A stretch of 64,000 bases of DNA from Mycolicibacterium insubricum (lineage in GTDB: Bacteria > Actinomycetota > Actinomycetes > Mycobacteriales > Mycobacteriaceae): NCBI RefSeq assembly GCF_010731615.1, contig NZ_AP022618.1, positions 3,844,001 to 3,908,000 of the forward strand. Reading direction: 5' to 3'. The position numbers were made by a program, and so were the translations under genes. Shown in pieces: positions 1 through 11,437 of this stretch (the stretch's first letter is position 1; every line of letters begins with the position of its first letter). The notes beneath the pieces are model-generated. The model saw nothing but the letters and a program-made list of their open reading frames with translations. It ran no database searches and had not been told where the DNA came from.

Positions 1-444
<444 letters not shown>

Positions 445-593
445 CCCCCACACAACAGTGCAGGCACGATTTTCAATCAGAAAAAATGATCACAAACAAA
501 AGACACCAAAAACTGGCATCCAAAAAAACAACCACACCCTAAACGGGAAAAAGAATGCGGCCAAAAAACAACAAACAAAAACCACCAAACACA

Positions 594-642
594 CTATTGA
601 GTTCTCAAACAACAGGCCGTGACAGTACCGAAGGCTTTTCGG
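594..642 (-). promoter_or_regulatory. rRNA antitermination (nut-like) element: hairpin plus BoxA-like sequence
   Basis: On the minus strand a stem CCGAA/TTCGG (628-642) is followed by TGTTGTTTGAGAACTCAATA (about 595-614) and then GTGTGTTTGGTGG. The latter two strings match the conserved mycobacterial rrn leader, where they are taken as BoxA and BoxC for Nus-factor antitermination. The exact box limits are from memory of published leaders. Confidence 0.65.
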
Positions 643-695
643 CCTCCAGACTTTGACTTTCTGTCTTTGCTGCCCTCTCCGGGGCAACCCGACCA

Positions 696-724
696 GCTTA
701 AGCCGATCCGGTCTGGCAAGTCAA
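696..724 (-). promoter_or_regulatory. rrn promoter (sigA-type)
   Basis: Minus strand: -35 TTGACT (724-719), 17-nt spacer, -10 TTAAGC(T) (701-696), followed by CGGGTTGCCCCGG around the expected start site near 688. It sits about 245 nt upstream of mature 16S and 54-82 nt downstream of the murA stop codon. This corresponds to the TTGACT-n-TATTAGACT promoter of other mycobacterial rrn operons, with a slightly weaker -10. No second equally good promoter was found in the gap. Confidence 0.75.
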
Positions 725-777
725 GCTGGCATCTGGGGGATCTTTTGTGATCGCGCCCACACGCTGCCGGACTCTGC

Positions 778-2031
778 CTATACTACCCGCTCGATCTCGG
801 CTCCCAAACCCTTGAGGTTCTCCACGAACAGCGGATAGCCCCGATCGATGTGGTAGACGTCGTGCACCTCGGTCTGGCCGTCGGCCACCAGGCCGGCCAG
901 AACCAGCCCGGCGCCGGCCCGGATGTCCGAGGACCAGACCGGCGCACTGGACAGCTGCGGGATACCGCGGACGACGGCGTGGTGGCCGTCGGTCCGGGCG
1001 TCGGCTCCCAGGCGGATCATCTCCTCGACGAACCGGAACCGCGCCTCGAAGACGTTCTCGGTGATCATCGAGGTGCCGTCGGCGATGGCGGCCAGCGCGA
1101 TCGCCATCGGCTGAAGGTCCGTCGGGAAACCCGGATAGGGCAGCGTCGAGACATTCACCGCCCGGGGCCGCTCGTACTGGGTCACCCGGAAGCCGTCGTC
1201 GCTCTGGGTGACGGTGGCGCCGGCGTCGTGCAGCTTGTGCAGCACGAGTTGCAGATGGGAGGGATCGACCCCGGTGATGGTTACGTCACCGCGCGTCATC
1301 GCTGCCGCGATCCCCCAGGTGGCCGCGACGATGCGGTCGCCGATGCACCGGTGCCGGGTGGGATGCAGCTTGTCGACCCCGGTGATGGTCAGGGTGGAAG
1401 TGCCGGCGCCCTCGATCAGGGCGCCCATCCCCACCAGCATGTCGCACAGGTCCACCACGTCGGGCTCCCGGGCCACGTTGTGGATCACCGTCGTGCCCTC
1501 GGCGAGCACCGCCGCCATCAGGATGTTCTCGGTGGCCCCCACCGAGGGGAACTCCAGCTGGATCTCGGCGCCGTGCAGCGCGTCGGCGGTGGCGACCACG
1601 CAGCCGTGCTCGATCGAGCACTGTGCGCCCAGCTGGCGCAGTCCGGATTGATGCATGTCCAGCGGCCGGGAGCCGATCGCGTCGCCGCCGGGCAGCGCAA
1701 CCCGGGCCCGTTTGCACCGGCCCACCAGCGGGCCGAGCACGCACACCGATGCCCGGAACTGGCGCACGGCGGCGAAGTCGGCGTCGTACTTGGGTTCGTC
1801 CGGGGTGGTGATCCGGACGACGTCTCGGTCCAGCTCGACAGTGGCACCCAGGCCACGCAGCACCTCGGCCATCAGCGGGACGTCGAGGATGTCCGGACAG
1901 TTGCTGATGGTGGTGGTGCCCTCGGCCAGCAGCGCGGCAGCCATCAGTTTCAGCACACTGTTCTTGGCGCCGCCCACCGCCACCTCACCGGCCAGCCGCG
2001 CACCGCCGGTCACCACGAACACCTCGCTCAC
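778..2031 (-). CDS. murA: UDP-N-acetylglucosamine 1-carboxyvinyltransferase MurA
   Basis: First committed step of peptidoglycan synthesis in the cytosol: transfers enolpyruvate from PEP to UDP-GlcNAc. The 417-residue protein starts [17 protein letters not shown] and has the Mur[15 protein letters not shown] motif near residue 22. The loop [15 protein letters not shown] carries Asp117 where most bacteria have the catalytic Cys; this swap is the known basis of intrinsic fosfomycin resistance in mycobacteria. The GTG start at 2031 was chosen because length and N-terminus fit the family and because a -10 TACACT (2039-2044) ends 7 nt upstream, predicting a leaderless mRNA. The frame stays open upstream to 2520, but that part overlaps the divergent gene and is not MurA-like. 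The rrn operon follows downstream, as in other mycobacteria. Confidence 0.96.
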   Translation of the reverse strand: MSEVFVVTGGARLAGEVAVGGAKNSVLKLMAAALLAEGTTTISNCPDILDVPLMAEVLRGLGATVELDRDVVRITTPDEPKYDADFAAVRQFRASVCVLGPLVGRCKRARVALPGGDAIGSRPLDMHQSGLRQLGAQCSIEHGCVVATADALHGAEIQLEFPSVGATENILMAAVLAEGTTVIHNVAREPDVVDLCDMLVGMGALIEGAGTSTLTITGVDKLHPTRHRCIGDRIVAATWGIAAAMTRGDVTITGVDPSHLQLVLHKLHDAGATVTQSDDGFRVTQYERPRAVNVSTLPYPGFPTDLQPMAIALAAIADGTSMITENVFEARFRFVEEMIRLGADARTDGHHAVVRGIPQLSSAPVWSSDIRAGAGLVLAGLVADGQTEVHDVYHIDRGYPLFVENLKGLGAEIERVV

Positions 2032-2070
2032 CCGCGCCAGTGTAGTGAGCGCGGGCGGTACGGTTGGCCC
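2032..2070. promoter_or_regulatory. compact divergent promoter region, two predicted leaderless starts
   Basis: Only 39 bp separate the murA GTG and the pduO ATG. A -10 TACACT on the minus strand (2044-2039) ends 7 nt before murA. A -10 TACGGT on the plus strand (2059-2064) ends 6 nt before the ATG at 2071. Both fit mycobacterial leaderless spacing, so each gene's -35 region would fall in or next to the other's start. The promoters are predictions from sequence. Confidence 0.6.
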
Positions 2071-2649
2071 ATGGCCGTACATCTGACCCGCATCTACACC
2101 CGGACCGGTGACGACGGCAGCACGGGACTGTCCGACTTCTCCCGGGTTTCCAAGAACGACCCGCGGTTGATCGCCTACGCCGACTGCGACGAGGCCAACG
2201 CCGCCATCGGGGTCGCCGTCGCGCTCGGTTCTCCCGGCCCGGAGCTCACCGCGGTGCTCCGGCAGATCCAGAACGACCTGTTCGACGCCGGCGCCGATCT
2301 GTCCACCCCGGTGGTCGCCGACCCCGAGTACCCGCCGCTGCGGATCACCCAGGACTACATCGACCGGCTGGAAGGCTGGTGCGACGAGTTCAACGAGGAT
2401 CTGCCGAAGCTCAACTCGTTCATCCTGCCCGGCGGTACCGCGCTGTCGGCGCTGCTGCACACCGCGCGCACGGTCACCCGGCGCGCCGAGCGGGCGGCCT
2501 GGGCGGCGATGGACGAGCACGGGGAATCGATGAGCCCGCTGCCGGCGAAGTACCTCAACCGGCTCTCGGATCTGCTGTTCATCCTGTCGCGGGTGGTCAA
2601 CCCCGACGGCGACGTGCTGTGGCGGCCGGGCCAGACCGGGGCGGAGTAA
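2071..2649 (+). CDS. cob(I)yrinic acid a,c-diamide adenosyltransferase (PduO type)
   Basis: Converts cob(I)alamin and ATP to adenosylcobalamin. The 192-residue protein has the PduO N-terminal glycine-rich [17 protein letters not shown] motif (about residues 10-26), which binds ATP, and the [19 protein letters not shown] motif near residues 124-142. Length is typical. It is divergent from murA across 39 bp with a probable leaderless start, matching the Rv1314c-murA pair of M. tuberculosis as I recall it. The likely downstream user is methylmalonyl-CoA mutase, which is not in this window. Confidence 0.93.
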   Translation: MAVHLTRIYTRTGDDGSTGLSDFSRVSKNDPRLIAYADCDEANAAIGVAVALGSPGPELTAVLRQIQNDLFDAGADLSTPVVADPEYPPLRITQDYIDRLEGWCDEFNEDLPKLNSFILPGGTALSALLHTARTVTRRAERAAWAAMDEHGESMSPLPAKYLNRLSDLLFILSRVVNPDGDVLWRPGQTGAE

Positions 2650-2652
2650 ACC

Positions 2653-2673
2653 GGCGGAGTCGGGTCCTCCGCC
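2653..2673. terminator. hairpin between convergent genes
   Basis: Perfect inverted repeat GGCGGAG/CTCCGCC with a 7-nt loop, lying 3 nt after the pduO stop and 6 nt before the stop of the convergent DUF2550 gene. There is no T-tract, as is common for mycobacterial terminators. Being symmetrical, it could serve both transcripts. Confidence 0.55.
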
Positions 2674-2679
2674 ATCCCG

Positions 2680-3120
2680 TCAGTTCTCGGTGCGGCGGGC
2701 GCGCGGTGACGGGCGGGCCTCCAGCCAGGACAGGAACGCCGTCAGGACGCCGCGGTCCAGCGACAGTTCGTAGCTGCGGCCGGTCTCGCCGCCGTCGCGC
2801 AGCTGCACGACGACCAGCTCGTTGGTCATGATGTCGAATTCGTCGCCGCGCGGTGCGCGTCGGCCCAGCACCTCCAGGCCGCGCCGGCTCAGCCGTCGGT
2901 CCGGCCACCAGCGCAGGCTGGAGAGCCGGTAGAAGACCAGCTCGCCGCCGCGGTAGCGCATCACGCCGTGGCGCCAGCCCGCGCCGCCGACGGCCGGCAG
3001 GTCGCGCATGATCGCCATGGTTCCGCCTTGGCGCAGGTTCCACAGCCGGTATCCGAGCGCGGCGACCAATGCGGCCAAGACGCCGATGAGCACGACCATA
3101 ACGATCATGGTCGTGCTCAT
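2680..3120 (-). CDS. DUF2550 family membrane-anchored protein (Rv1312-like)
   Basis: A 146-residue protein with one N-terminal membrane segment (about residues 5-26, MIVMVVLIGVLAALVAALGY) followed by a basic soluble domain rich in Trp and Arg (WRHGVMRYRGGELVFYRL and SSLRWWPDRRLSRRG). It fits the actinobacterial DUF2550 family, of unknown function. It starts 15 nt after the atpC stop on the same strand, so it is probably the last gene of the ATP synthase operon, as Rv1312 is in M. tuberculosis. No catalytic motif is visible. Confidence 0.88.
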   Translation of the reverse strand: MSTTMIVMVVLIGVLAALVAALGYRLWNLRQGGTMAIMRDLPAVGGAGWRHGVMRYRGGELVFYRLSSLRWWPDRRLSRRGLEVLGRRAPRGDEFDIMTNELVVVQLRDGGETGRSYELSLDRGVLTAFLSWLEARPSPRARRTEN

Positions 3121-3135
3121 CGGGACAACACCGTC

Positions 3136-3504
3136 TTAGCCCAGTTGGCCGATCGCGCGCAGTCGCGCGCGGCCGTGTGCGGCGATCACCGGATCTTCGG
3201 ACTCGGCCTCGCTCTTCGCCTGCTCCGCGTCGACCTCGGTGTCGAAGGAGGCCGACTCGACCAGGATGATCACGCCCTCCTCGGTCACCGTCATGAAGCC
3301 GCCGTCGATGGCGATCCGCAGGTCCTCCTGTGCCTCGCGCTCGACGCGCACCACGGCGTCGTCGACCAGCTGAGCCACCAGTGGGATGTGCCGCGGCATG
3401 ATGCCGATGTCGCCTGCGGTGGTACGGGTGAAGATAAACGTCGCCTTGCCCGACCACAGCTTGCGCTCGACGGCGACGATCTCGACGTCCATTTCGGCCG
3501 CCAT
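3136..3504 (-). CDS. atpC: F1Fo ATP synthase epsilon subunit
   Basis: The 122-residue central-stalk subunit regulates coupling and ATP hydrolysis. The N-terminal beta-barrel ([20 protein letters not shown]) and the [13 protein letters not shown] motif are recognisable. The C-terminal helical part is short compared with E. coli, as in other mycobacteria. It lies 32 nt downstream of atpD in the operon. The stop codon is 15 nt before the DUF2550 gene. Confidence 0.96.
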   Translation of the reverse strand: MAAEMDVEIVAVERKLWSGKATFIFTRTTAGDIGIMPRHIPLVAQLVDDAVVRVEREAQEDLRIAIDGGFMTVTEEGVIILVESASFDTEVDAEQAKSEAESEDPVIAAHGRARLRAIGQLG

Positions 3505-3536
3505 CTAGTCACCTCCTCCTCGAGTCTGGGCGTTGC

Positions 3537-4988
<1,452 letters not shown>

Positions 4989-4997
4989 TTACGGGGT

Positions 4998-5930
4998 TCA
5001 GTTGGCGTCGGCCAGGGCGTTGGCGCCGCCGACGATCTCGGAGATTTCCTGGGTGATCTGCGCCTGACGTTCGCGGTTGGCTTCCAGCGTCAACGCCTTG
5101 ATCAGGTCGTCGGCGTTGTCGGTCGCGGACTTCATGGCACGCCGACGCGACGCGGACTCGGACGCGGCCGCCTCCAGCAGCGCGGCGTACACCCGAGTGG
5201 CGATGTAGCGCGGCAGCAGCTGCTCGAACAGCGTGGTGGCGTCCGGCTCGAAGGAGAACAGCGTGGTCGGGCCGGCCGACGCCGACTCGTCCTCACCGAC
5301 GTACTCCACCACCATCGGCGCGATGCGCCGCGCCTCCGCCGACTGCGACAGCATCGAGCGGAATTCGGTGAAGACGATGTGCAGTTCGTCGACGCCGAGA
5401 ATGCCGTCGGCACCCGGGCCGTCACCCTCGTCGTCCTCGCCCGCCAGGAACGTCGCCACCAGGGTGTCGGCGATCTCCTTGGCGTGCGCGTACGTCGGCC
5501 GCTCGGAGAAGCCAGTCCAGGACTTCTCCACCTTCCGGTTGCGGAAGCTGTAGAAGCCCAGGGCCTTCCGTCCGACGACGTAGATCTGCGGCTCCTTGCC
5601 CTGCTCGCGCAGCAGCGTGAACAGCTCCTCGGCGTGGCGCAGCACGTTGGCGTTGTAGCCACCGCACAGACCGCGGTCCGAGGACACCACCAGAACGGCG
5701 ACCCGCTTGGGGTGTTCGCGCTCCACCAACAACGGGTGGTCCAGCGCGCTGTGGCTGGCCAGCTGGGTCAGCATGTGGGTGATCTCGACGGCATAGGGCC
5801 GGGACGCCTCGACCCGGGCCTGTGCCTTGACGATCCGCGAAGTGGCGATCAGCTCCTGTGCCTTGGTGATCTTCTTGATCGCCCCGGCCGAGCGGATACG
5901 TCCACGCAATTCGCGCAGTGTGGCTGCCAT
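4998..5930 (-). CDS. atpG: F1Fo ATP synthase gamma subunit
   Basis: Rotor shaft subunit, 310 residues. Conserved N-terminal ([24 protein letters not shown]) and C-terminal ([15 protein letters not shown]) helices form the coiled coil. The middle carries an extra acidic/Gly loop at about residues 164-178 ([13 protein letters not shown]). This matches the mycobacterium-specific gamma loop that has been discussed as limiting ATP hydrolysis. It sits 22 nt downstream of atpA. Confidence 0.97.
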   Translation of the reverse strand: MAATLRELRGRIRSAGAIKKITKAQELIATSRIVKAQARVEASRPYAVEITHMLTQLASHSALDHPLLVEREHPKRVAVLVVSSDRGLCGGYNANVLRHAEELFTLLREQGKEPQIYVVGRKALGFYSFRNRKVEKSWTGFSERPTYAHAKEIADTLVATFLAGEDDEGDGPGADGILGVDELHIVFTEFRSMLSQSAEARRIAPMVVEYVGEDESASAGPTTLFSFEPDATTLFEQLLPRYIATRVYAALLEAAASESASRRRAMKSATDNADDLIKALTLEANRERQAQITQEISEIVGGANALADAN

Positions 5931-5952
5931 GTGGTTACCAGACCCTCCGGTC

Positions 5953-7599
5953 CTACTTCTTCGGCGCGGACTTTTGGACCTTCACCGTCTCGGTACCGAC
6001 GGCCGCGGCGTCGAGCGCCTCGACCTCGGGATCGACCGGGACGACGGAGCTACCGTCGGTGGTCTGGAAGCCCTTCTTGAAGTCGTTGATCGTCGAGATC
6101 AGCTTGGCCTCCAGCTCCTCGGAGAGCTTCTTGGTGTCGCGGATCTCGGTGAGGATCTCTTTGTGCGAGGTCTTGACGTGCTCGAGGAATTCGGCCTCGA
6201 AGCGCTGCACGTCCTCGACCGGCACCGAGTCCAGGTAGCCCTGGGTACCGAGGAAGATCGCGACGACCTGGTCCTGAACGGGCATCGGCGAGTGCTGCGG
6301 CTGCTTGAGCAGCTCCACCAGGCGCGCACCGCGCTCCAGCTGGGCCTTGGAAGCGGCGTCCAGGTCGGACGCGAAGGCCGCGAAGGCCTCCAGCTCGCGG
6401 TACTGCGACAGATCCAGACGCAGCGATCCGGCGACCTCTTTCATGGCCTTGATCTGGGCGGCGCCACCGACGCGGGACACCGAAACACCGACGTTGATGG
6501 CCGGCCGGACACCCTGGTTGAACAGGTCGGTCTCCAGGAAGCACTGGCCGTCGGTGATCGAGATGACGTTGGTCGGGATGTAGGCCGAGATGTCGTTGGC
6601 CTTGGTCTCGATCAGCGGCAGACCGGTCATCGAACCGCCACCGAGCTCGTCGGACAGCTTTGCGCAACGCTCCAGCAGACGCGAGTGCAGGTAGAAGACG
6701 TCACCCGGGTAGGCCTCGCGGCCCGGCGGGCGGCGCAGCAGCAGCGAGATGGCGCGGTAGGCCTCGGCCTGCTTGGTCAGGTCGTCGAAGACGATCAGCA
6801 CGTGCTTGCCGTTGTACATCCAGTGCTGGCCGATGGCCGAGCCGGTGTACGGGGCCAGCCACTTGAAGCCGGCGGGATCCGAGGCCGGGGCCGCGACGAT
6901 GGTGGTGTAGTCCATCGCGCCACCTTCTTCCAGCGCCCGACGGACGCTGGCGATGGTGGTGCCCTTCTGGCCGACGGCGACGTACACGCAGCGCACCTGC
7001 TGCTGCGGGTCGCCGGTCTCCCAGGCGTCGCGCTGGTTGAGGATGGTGTCGACGCAGACCGCGGTCTTACCGGTCTTGCGGTCGCCGATGATCAGCTGAC
7101 GCTGGCCGCGGCCGATCGGGGTCTGGCTGTCGATCGCCTTGATGCCGGTCTGCAGCGGCTCGGACACACTCTGGCGCTGAACCACCGACGGGGCCTGGAG
7201 CTCCAGGGCACGACGGGTCTCGGCGACGATGTCACCCTTGCCGTCGATCGGCTCACCGAGCGGGTTGACCACGCGGCCCAGGAAGGCGTCGCCGACGGGC
7301 ACCGAGAGCACCTCGCCGGTCCGCTTGACCTCCTGGCCCTCCTCGATCTTGTCGAAGTCGCCGAGGATGACGGCGCCGATCGCGTGCTCGTCGAGGTTGA
7401 GCGCGACACCGAGCACGCCGCCGGTGAATTCCAGCAGTTCCTGGGTCATCGCCGAGGGCAGGCCCTCGACGTGGGCGATACCGTCGCCGGCATCGATGAC
7501 GGTACCGACCTCCTCGCGACCGGAGGCCGGGGTGAACGAGGATACGTAGTCCCCGATCGCGCCCTCGATGTCAGCAGCCGAGATAGTCAACTCTGCCAT
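5953..7599 (-). CDS. atpA: F1Fo ATP synthase alpha subunit
   Basis: The 548-residue alpha subunit holds non-catalytic nucleotide sites. Walker A reads GDRKTGKT, and the arginine-finger region follows in the [10 protein letters not shown] stretch. After the usual family end there is a C-terminal extension of about 35 residues ending in [10 protein letters not shown], the mycobacterial alpha tail known to suppress ATPase activity. The ATG at 7599 ([15 protein letters not shown]) was preferred over upstream in-frame codons reaching 7761, because it matches the family N-terminus and the longer form would run into atpFH. Confidence 0.97.
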   Translation of the reverse strand: MAELTISAADIEGAIGDYVSSFTPASGREEVGTVIDAGDGIAHVEGLPSAMTQELLEFTGGVLGVALNLDEHAIGAVILGDFDKIEEGQEVKRTGEVLSVPVGDAFLGRVVNPLGEPIDGKGDIVAETRRALELQAPSVVQRQSVSEPLQTGIKAIDSQTPIGRGQRQLIIGDRKTGKTAVCVDTILNQRDAWETGDPQQQVRCVYVAVGQKGTTIASVRRALEEGGAMDYTTIVAAPASDPAGFKWLAPYTGSAIGQHWMYNGKHVLIVFDDLTKQAEAYRAISLLLRRPPGREAYPGDVFYLHSRLLERCAKLSDELGGGSMTGLPLIETKANDISAYIPTNVISITDGQCFLETDLFNQGVRPAINVGVSVSRVGGAAQIKAMKEVAGSLRLDLSQYRELEAFAAFASDLDAASKAQLERGARLVELLKQPQHSPMPVQDQVVAIFLGTQGYLDSVPVEDVQRFEAEFLEHVKTSHKEILTEIRDTKKLSEELEAKLISTINDFKKGFQTTDGSSVVPVDPEVEALDAAAVGTETVKVQKSAPKK

Positions 7600-7651
7600 G
7601 GCTTTTCGTCTTCCTGCCTTTGTGTTTCTTGGATTGGGGGTCAGTTGCCGG

Positions 7652-9070
7652 TCAGTCGGGGAGGCCGAGTCGGGCCGCCGCCAACCGGGAGGCGATGGCA
7701 CCGTCGATGACCTCGTCGGCGACCGTGATGTGCAGACCACCGAGGACCTCGGGGGCGACATCGGACTTCAGCGCGATGGGATGCCCGTAGATGCGGGCCA
7801 GGATGGTGCCGAGCCGGGTGCTCTGCGCATCCGTCAGCGGCGCCGCCGATTTCACCTCCGCCACCAGCTCGCCACGGCGGGTCACCGCGACCTCGGCCAG
7901 CGCATTGACCTCTAGGTCGATGCGCCCACCGTGCAGCAGGTCGACGATCTGCTCCAGCAGTTCCCTGGTGACCTCGTGCACCGATCCGCCGCGGGTCAGC
8001 AGATCGTTGAGCAATGCGATGCGGCCGTCCAGCGCGCGGCCGTGGTCACTGAGCAGCTGGCTCAGCTCGGGGGAACCGTCGAGGATCCGGCCGAACCGGA
8101 ACAGTTCGTTCTCCACCCGCTCACCGGCTTCCAGCCGCTCGGCGCGAACCAGTAGCGCCAGCTGGGCCAGGTAGGCGAACGCCGGGGCCAGATCCTTGTC
8201 CGACGACCAGCGATGGGCCGCCGCGGTCTGCAGCAACTCCAGCGGCTTGGGGCCGAGCTGCGAGCCGAACAACCGGCTCACCAGCGCGGTCTTGGCCGCC
8301 GCGTCGTCGGCCGGCGAGACCAGCACCTTGGTCAGGGTGGCCTCGGCGCGCAGCAGCTTGGCGATCGCGGCGAGCTCGTCGGCCAGGCCGCGCAACTCAT
8401 CGGTGCCGACGGTGTTGCTCACCGCCTCGAACTTGGCCGTCACCGCGGCCAGGGCGGCGCGGCTGGTGGCACGCAGCTCCAGCGGGTCAGCCGCACCGAG
8501 TGTGGCCGGTGCCGGGGCCATGGCGTCGAGTTCGTCGAGGTAGCGGTCGACGGTGCCGGCCAGGGCCGCGGGATCGGCGACGTAGGCCCGCACGATCTCC
8601 TCGGCGCGGGCCACCGCGTCGGCACCCAGCTGCGAGCGCAGCGCGCGGATCTGCTGAGCCCGCAGGCTCTCGATCTGCGAGACGCCCTGAGCCTTGATCC
8701 GGTCGGCGTCGGCGACGGCCTGCTCACCGAGCTGCTCGGCGATGCGGACCGAATCCGCCTGTGCGCCTTCGACCATCCGGGCGCCCTCGACCTTGGCGTC
8801 GGCGACGGCCTTGGCCGAGGTCGCATCGGAGTTGGCCAGCTTGGCCGCAGCGGCCTCGCTTTCGGCCAGCGCCACCCGGATGGCTTCCTGTTGCTTGGCC
8901 ACCATGCCGCGCAGCAGCGGCAGCGCATATTTGATGAACAGCCAGGCGATCAGCGCGAAGCCGACGAGCTGGCCGACGAACGTCGACCACGTCTCCGCCA
9001 AGATGCCGTAATGCATCCCCGCCCAGAGAACGGCGCCGATGCCGACCAGCAGGCCGATTACCTTGAGCAT
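7652..9070 (-). CDS. atpFH: F1Fo ATP synthase fused b-delta subunit
   Basis: A 472-residue fusion of a membrane-anchored b-type stator helix with the delta (OSCP) subunit, the arrangement typical of mycobacteria. Residues about 30-47 ([18 protein letters not shown]) are the membrane helix. A long Ala/Glu-rich coiled coil follows, and the delta domain ends [23 protein letters not shown]. Compared with the M. tuberculosis and M. smegmatis proteins I remember (about 445), there are some 27 extra N-terminal residues containing a second hydrophobic stretch ([17 protein letters not shown]). The ATG at 9070 abuts the atpF stop and has a GGAGGT Shine-Dalgarno about 10 nt upstream, which supports the longer form. 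Confidence 0.95.
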   Translation of the reverse strand: MLKVIGLLVGIGAVLWAGMHYGILAETWSTFVGQLVGFALIAWLFIKYALPLLRGMVAKQQEAIRVALAESEAAAAKLANSDATSAKAVADAKVEGARMVEGAQADSVRIAEQLGEQAVADADRIKAQGVSQIESLRAQQIRALRSQLGADAVARAEEIVRAYVADPAALAGTVDRYLDELDAMAPAPATLGAADPLELRATSRAALAAVTAKFEAVSNTVGTDELRGLADELAAIAKLLRAEATLTKVLVSPADDAAAKTALVSRLFGSQLGPKPLELLQTAAAHRWSSDKDLAPAFAYLAQLALLVRAERLEAGERVENELFRFGRILDGSPELSQLLSDHGRALDGRIALLNDLLTRGGSVHEVTRELLEQIVDLLHGGRIDLEVNALAEVAVTRRGELVAEVKSAAPLTDAQSTRLGTILARIYGHPIALKSDVAPEVLGGLHITVADEVIDGAIASRLAAARLGLPD

Positions 9071-9598
9071 TTACCGATTACCTCCAGCCGACGCACCCTC
9101 GATGCCGAGGATGCGGTTGGCCAACGTGGTCGAGAGGGGATCCACCGAGGCGTTGAGCTCGGTGGCGGCGGCCTCGGCGTTCGCCGACAGCTCGGCGCCG
9201 GCACCGGCCAGCGTCGCGGCGACCTCGTCGGCAGCGGCGGCCTTCGAGGCGTCGACGGCCTGGCGGCCGGCGGTGCGTGCCTCGTCACGGATGGCGGAGG
9301 CTTCGGTGCGCGCCTCGGCCAGCGTTGCCTCGTACTCGGCCTCGGCGGCTGCCATCTGCTCGACGGCCTTCTTGCTGTCCGCGGCGGTCTTGGCCAGCAT
9401 TGCCTCGCGCTCGGCGAGCACCTTGCTGACCGGCGGCACCACCCACTTGGCGATGACCGCAAGCACGATCAGGAAGATCGCCAGCACGACGAAGAAGGTG
9501 CCGTTGGGGACCAGGAAGTTGCTCTGTCCGCCACCTTCCTCGCTGTCCGCGAGGATGTTGATGCCGTCCGCGAGGACGACGGTGCCAAGTTCACCCAT
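9071..9598 (-). CDS. atpF: F1Fo ATP synthase b subunit
   Basis: Stator b subunit, 175 residues. A periplasmic N-terminus precedes the membrane helix (residues about 28-54, [20 protein letters not shown]), then a coiled coil rich in Ala, Glu and Lys that would pair with the b-delta fusion. Its stop codon directly adjoins the next gene's ATG, so the two stator halves are probably translated in a coupled way. It lies 9 nt after atpE. Confidence 0.96.
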   Translation of the reverse strand: MGELGTVVLADGINILADSEEGGGQSNFLVPNGTFFVVLAIFLIVLAVIAKWVVPPVSKVLAEREAMLAKTAADSKKAVEQMAAAEAEYEATLAEARTEASAIRDEARTAGRQAVDASKAAAADEVAATLAGAGAELSANAEAAATELNASVDPLSTTLANRILGIEGASAGGNR

Positions 9599-9607
9599 GA
9601 CGCTGAT

Positions 9608-9895
<288 letters not shown>

Positions 9896-9929
9896 TCAGG
9901 TCTGTTGTGATGCGGTTGGTCTGGACGAG

Positions 9930-10712
9930 CTAGAAGGCGTGCGCCTCGGTTTCCTCGTGGTCGTGGTCGAGCTCCATCGCCTGCCCGAAGTACAGAATGG
10001 TCAGCAGGGCGAAGATGAACGCCTGGATCAGGCCGACGAACAAGTCGAAGGACTTCCAGATCGAGTTGGGCAGCCAGAGGATCCACGCCGGGAACAGCGC
10101 GATCAGCGTCACCATGATGCCGCCGGCAAACATGTTGCCGAAAAGACGCAGCGACAGCGAGACCGGCTTGGCGATCTCCTCGACGATGTTGATCGGCGCC
10201 AGAACCGCGACGTGGCCCTTGATCACCTTGACCGGGTGGCCGATCAGGCCGCGGCGCCAGAAGCCGGCCGCGTGGTAGCAGATGAACACGAACAGCGCGA
10301 GCGCCAGCACGAAGTTGATATCGGACGCCGGCGGCTTGAGCAGCTCCTCGGCATGCCCATTCGCATCCGTGTACTGCACCGGCAGCACCGACAGCCAGTT
10401 GGCGACGAGGATGTAGATGAACAGCGTGACCGCCAGCGGGAGCACGAACGGCGCGATCTTCATCCCGATGGCGCTCTCGATCTGATCGCGCATCTGGATG
10501 GTCAGCGTCTCCCACAGCAGCTGGACCTTGCCCGGCACCCCGGTGGAGGTCACCTGCGAGCGGAGCACGAACGCCAGCGCGATAACGATCACCGCAGCCA
10601 CGGCCGAGGCGATCACGGTGTCGCCGTTGATGGCGTACCACTCACCCTTGAACCAGACCGGGCTGTGGTGGCCGACCTGGATCTTGGCCTCGGCGAGAAT
10701 GCTCTCTGTCAT
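9930..10712 (-). CDS. atpB: F1Fo ATP synthase a subunit
   Basis: Membrane half-channel subunit, 260 residues, several hydrophobic helices. The essential Arg lies in [14 protein letters not shown], and the [15 protein letters not shown] and [21 protein letters not shown] segments are typical. The ATG at 10712 ([16 protein letters not shown]) was chosen over an in-frame start at 10775 because it matches homologues and the longer version overlaps atpI. It lies 22 nt after the atpI stop. Confidence 0.97.
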   Translation of the reverse strand: MTESILAEAKIQVGHHSPVWFKGEWYAINGDTVIASAVAAVIVIALAFVLRSQVTSTGVPGKVQLLWETLTIQMRDQIESAIGMKIAPFVLPLAVTLFIYILVANWLSVLPVQYTDANGHAEELLKPPASDINFVLALALFVFICYHAAGFWRRGLIGHPVKVIKGHVAVLAPINIVEEIAKPVSLSLRLFGNMFAGGIMVTLIALFPAWILWLPNSIWKSFDLFVGLIQAFIFALLTILYFGQAMELDHDHEETEAHAF

Positions 10713-10734
10713 CAGCGGATTAATCCTTCTGTCT

Positions 10735-11181
10735 TCATCCGTCGTTGGCGGCGGTGGCGGCGTCCTCGGCCGCACCCGCGCGAAGTTTCTTCAGTACCGG
10801 CAGGGACGTGGTGGCGACCAGCAGCGCCTCGAAGAGCGCGATGCCGAACAGCGTGCCGAGCCCGTCCGGCCGCCATTGGTAGGCGATGGCCAGGCCGACG
10901 ACGCTCATCACCAGCAGCCGGACCGCCGAGTTCACCGCCATTTGGGACTTCAGCGGGTGGTCCTTGGCGGTGATGTTGGTGACCGCGCGGCGGATCAGCA
11001 GCGCATTGCTCAACCCCATCGCCAGCCCGACGGCGAAGAACAGCCCGAACATCGGGTGCTCGAGATAGGCGGAGAGACCGGCTGCGAGCCCGGCGAGCAC
11101 CAGGCAGATGATGCCCAGCCGAACGGGACGAAACGCCACGGCCGGAAGCACGAAGGGCGCTTCCTGCGCTGGGGTCGTCAC
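10735..11181 (-). CDS. ATP synthase protein I-like membrane protein
   Basis: A 148-residue protein with four predicted membrane segments ([64 protein letters not shown]), the shape of AtpI/Rv1303 proteins encoded at the head of ATP synthase operons and thought to help ring assembly. The GTG at 11181 has a strong GAGGTGA Shine-Dalgarno. The 256-bp gap upstream to wecA probably holds the operon promoter; possible -10 hexamers TACGGT and TACGCT are visible on the minus strand, but I could not choose between them. Confidence 0.88.
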   Translation of the reverse strand: MTTPAQEAPFVLPAVAFRPVRLGIICLVLAGLAAGLSAYLEHPMFGLFFAVGLAMGLSNALLIRRAVTNITAKDHPLKSQMAVNSAVRLLVMSVVGLAIAYQWRPDGLGTLFGIALFEALLVATTSLPVLKKLRAGAAEDAATAANDG

Positions 11182-11437
11182 TGCTCACCTCATCGTTCGG
11201 GGTGCCGTCAAAATCTGCTGGGCCCGATGAGCGTATCGGAGGCCGACGGGCACGTGGGAACCACCCAGGGTTTTCCCATGATCGGTCGAACTCCGGCTCG
11301 GATCCGCGTGTTCCCGGCCGTCTCACGGGCCGTCGACACGCAGGTCATTCGGGGGTTCGCGAAAACCGTACCACATGGTAGAGGCCGGAAAATCTGCCCT
11401 ACTACCCTTCGTCGTACATCACCTGTCCCGTGCGGCT

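Larger units (their letters stand above)
445..777 (-). other. rrn operon leader and promoter region between murA and 16S rRNA
   Basis: This 333-bp gap has no protein gene. Read on the minus strand it contains the promoter (696-724), a GC-rich block just after the start site, a small hairpin (628-642), a BoxA/BoxC-type antitermination stretch (594-614 and following bases), then a very T-rich tract (roughly 450-590 on the plus strand is A-rich) leading to the mature 16S 5' end. This is the arrangement of mycobacterial rrnA leaders as I remember them. Confidence 0.85.

Noticed and set aside
850..2649. 599-residue plus-strand open frame across murA and the adenosyltransferase
   Set aside because: The last 192 residues are the real PduO-type protein starting at 2071; the rest is the antisense of murA with biased composition typical of GC-rich shadow frames.
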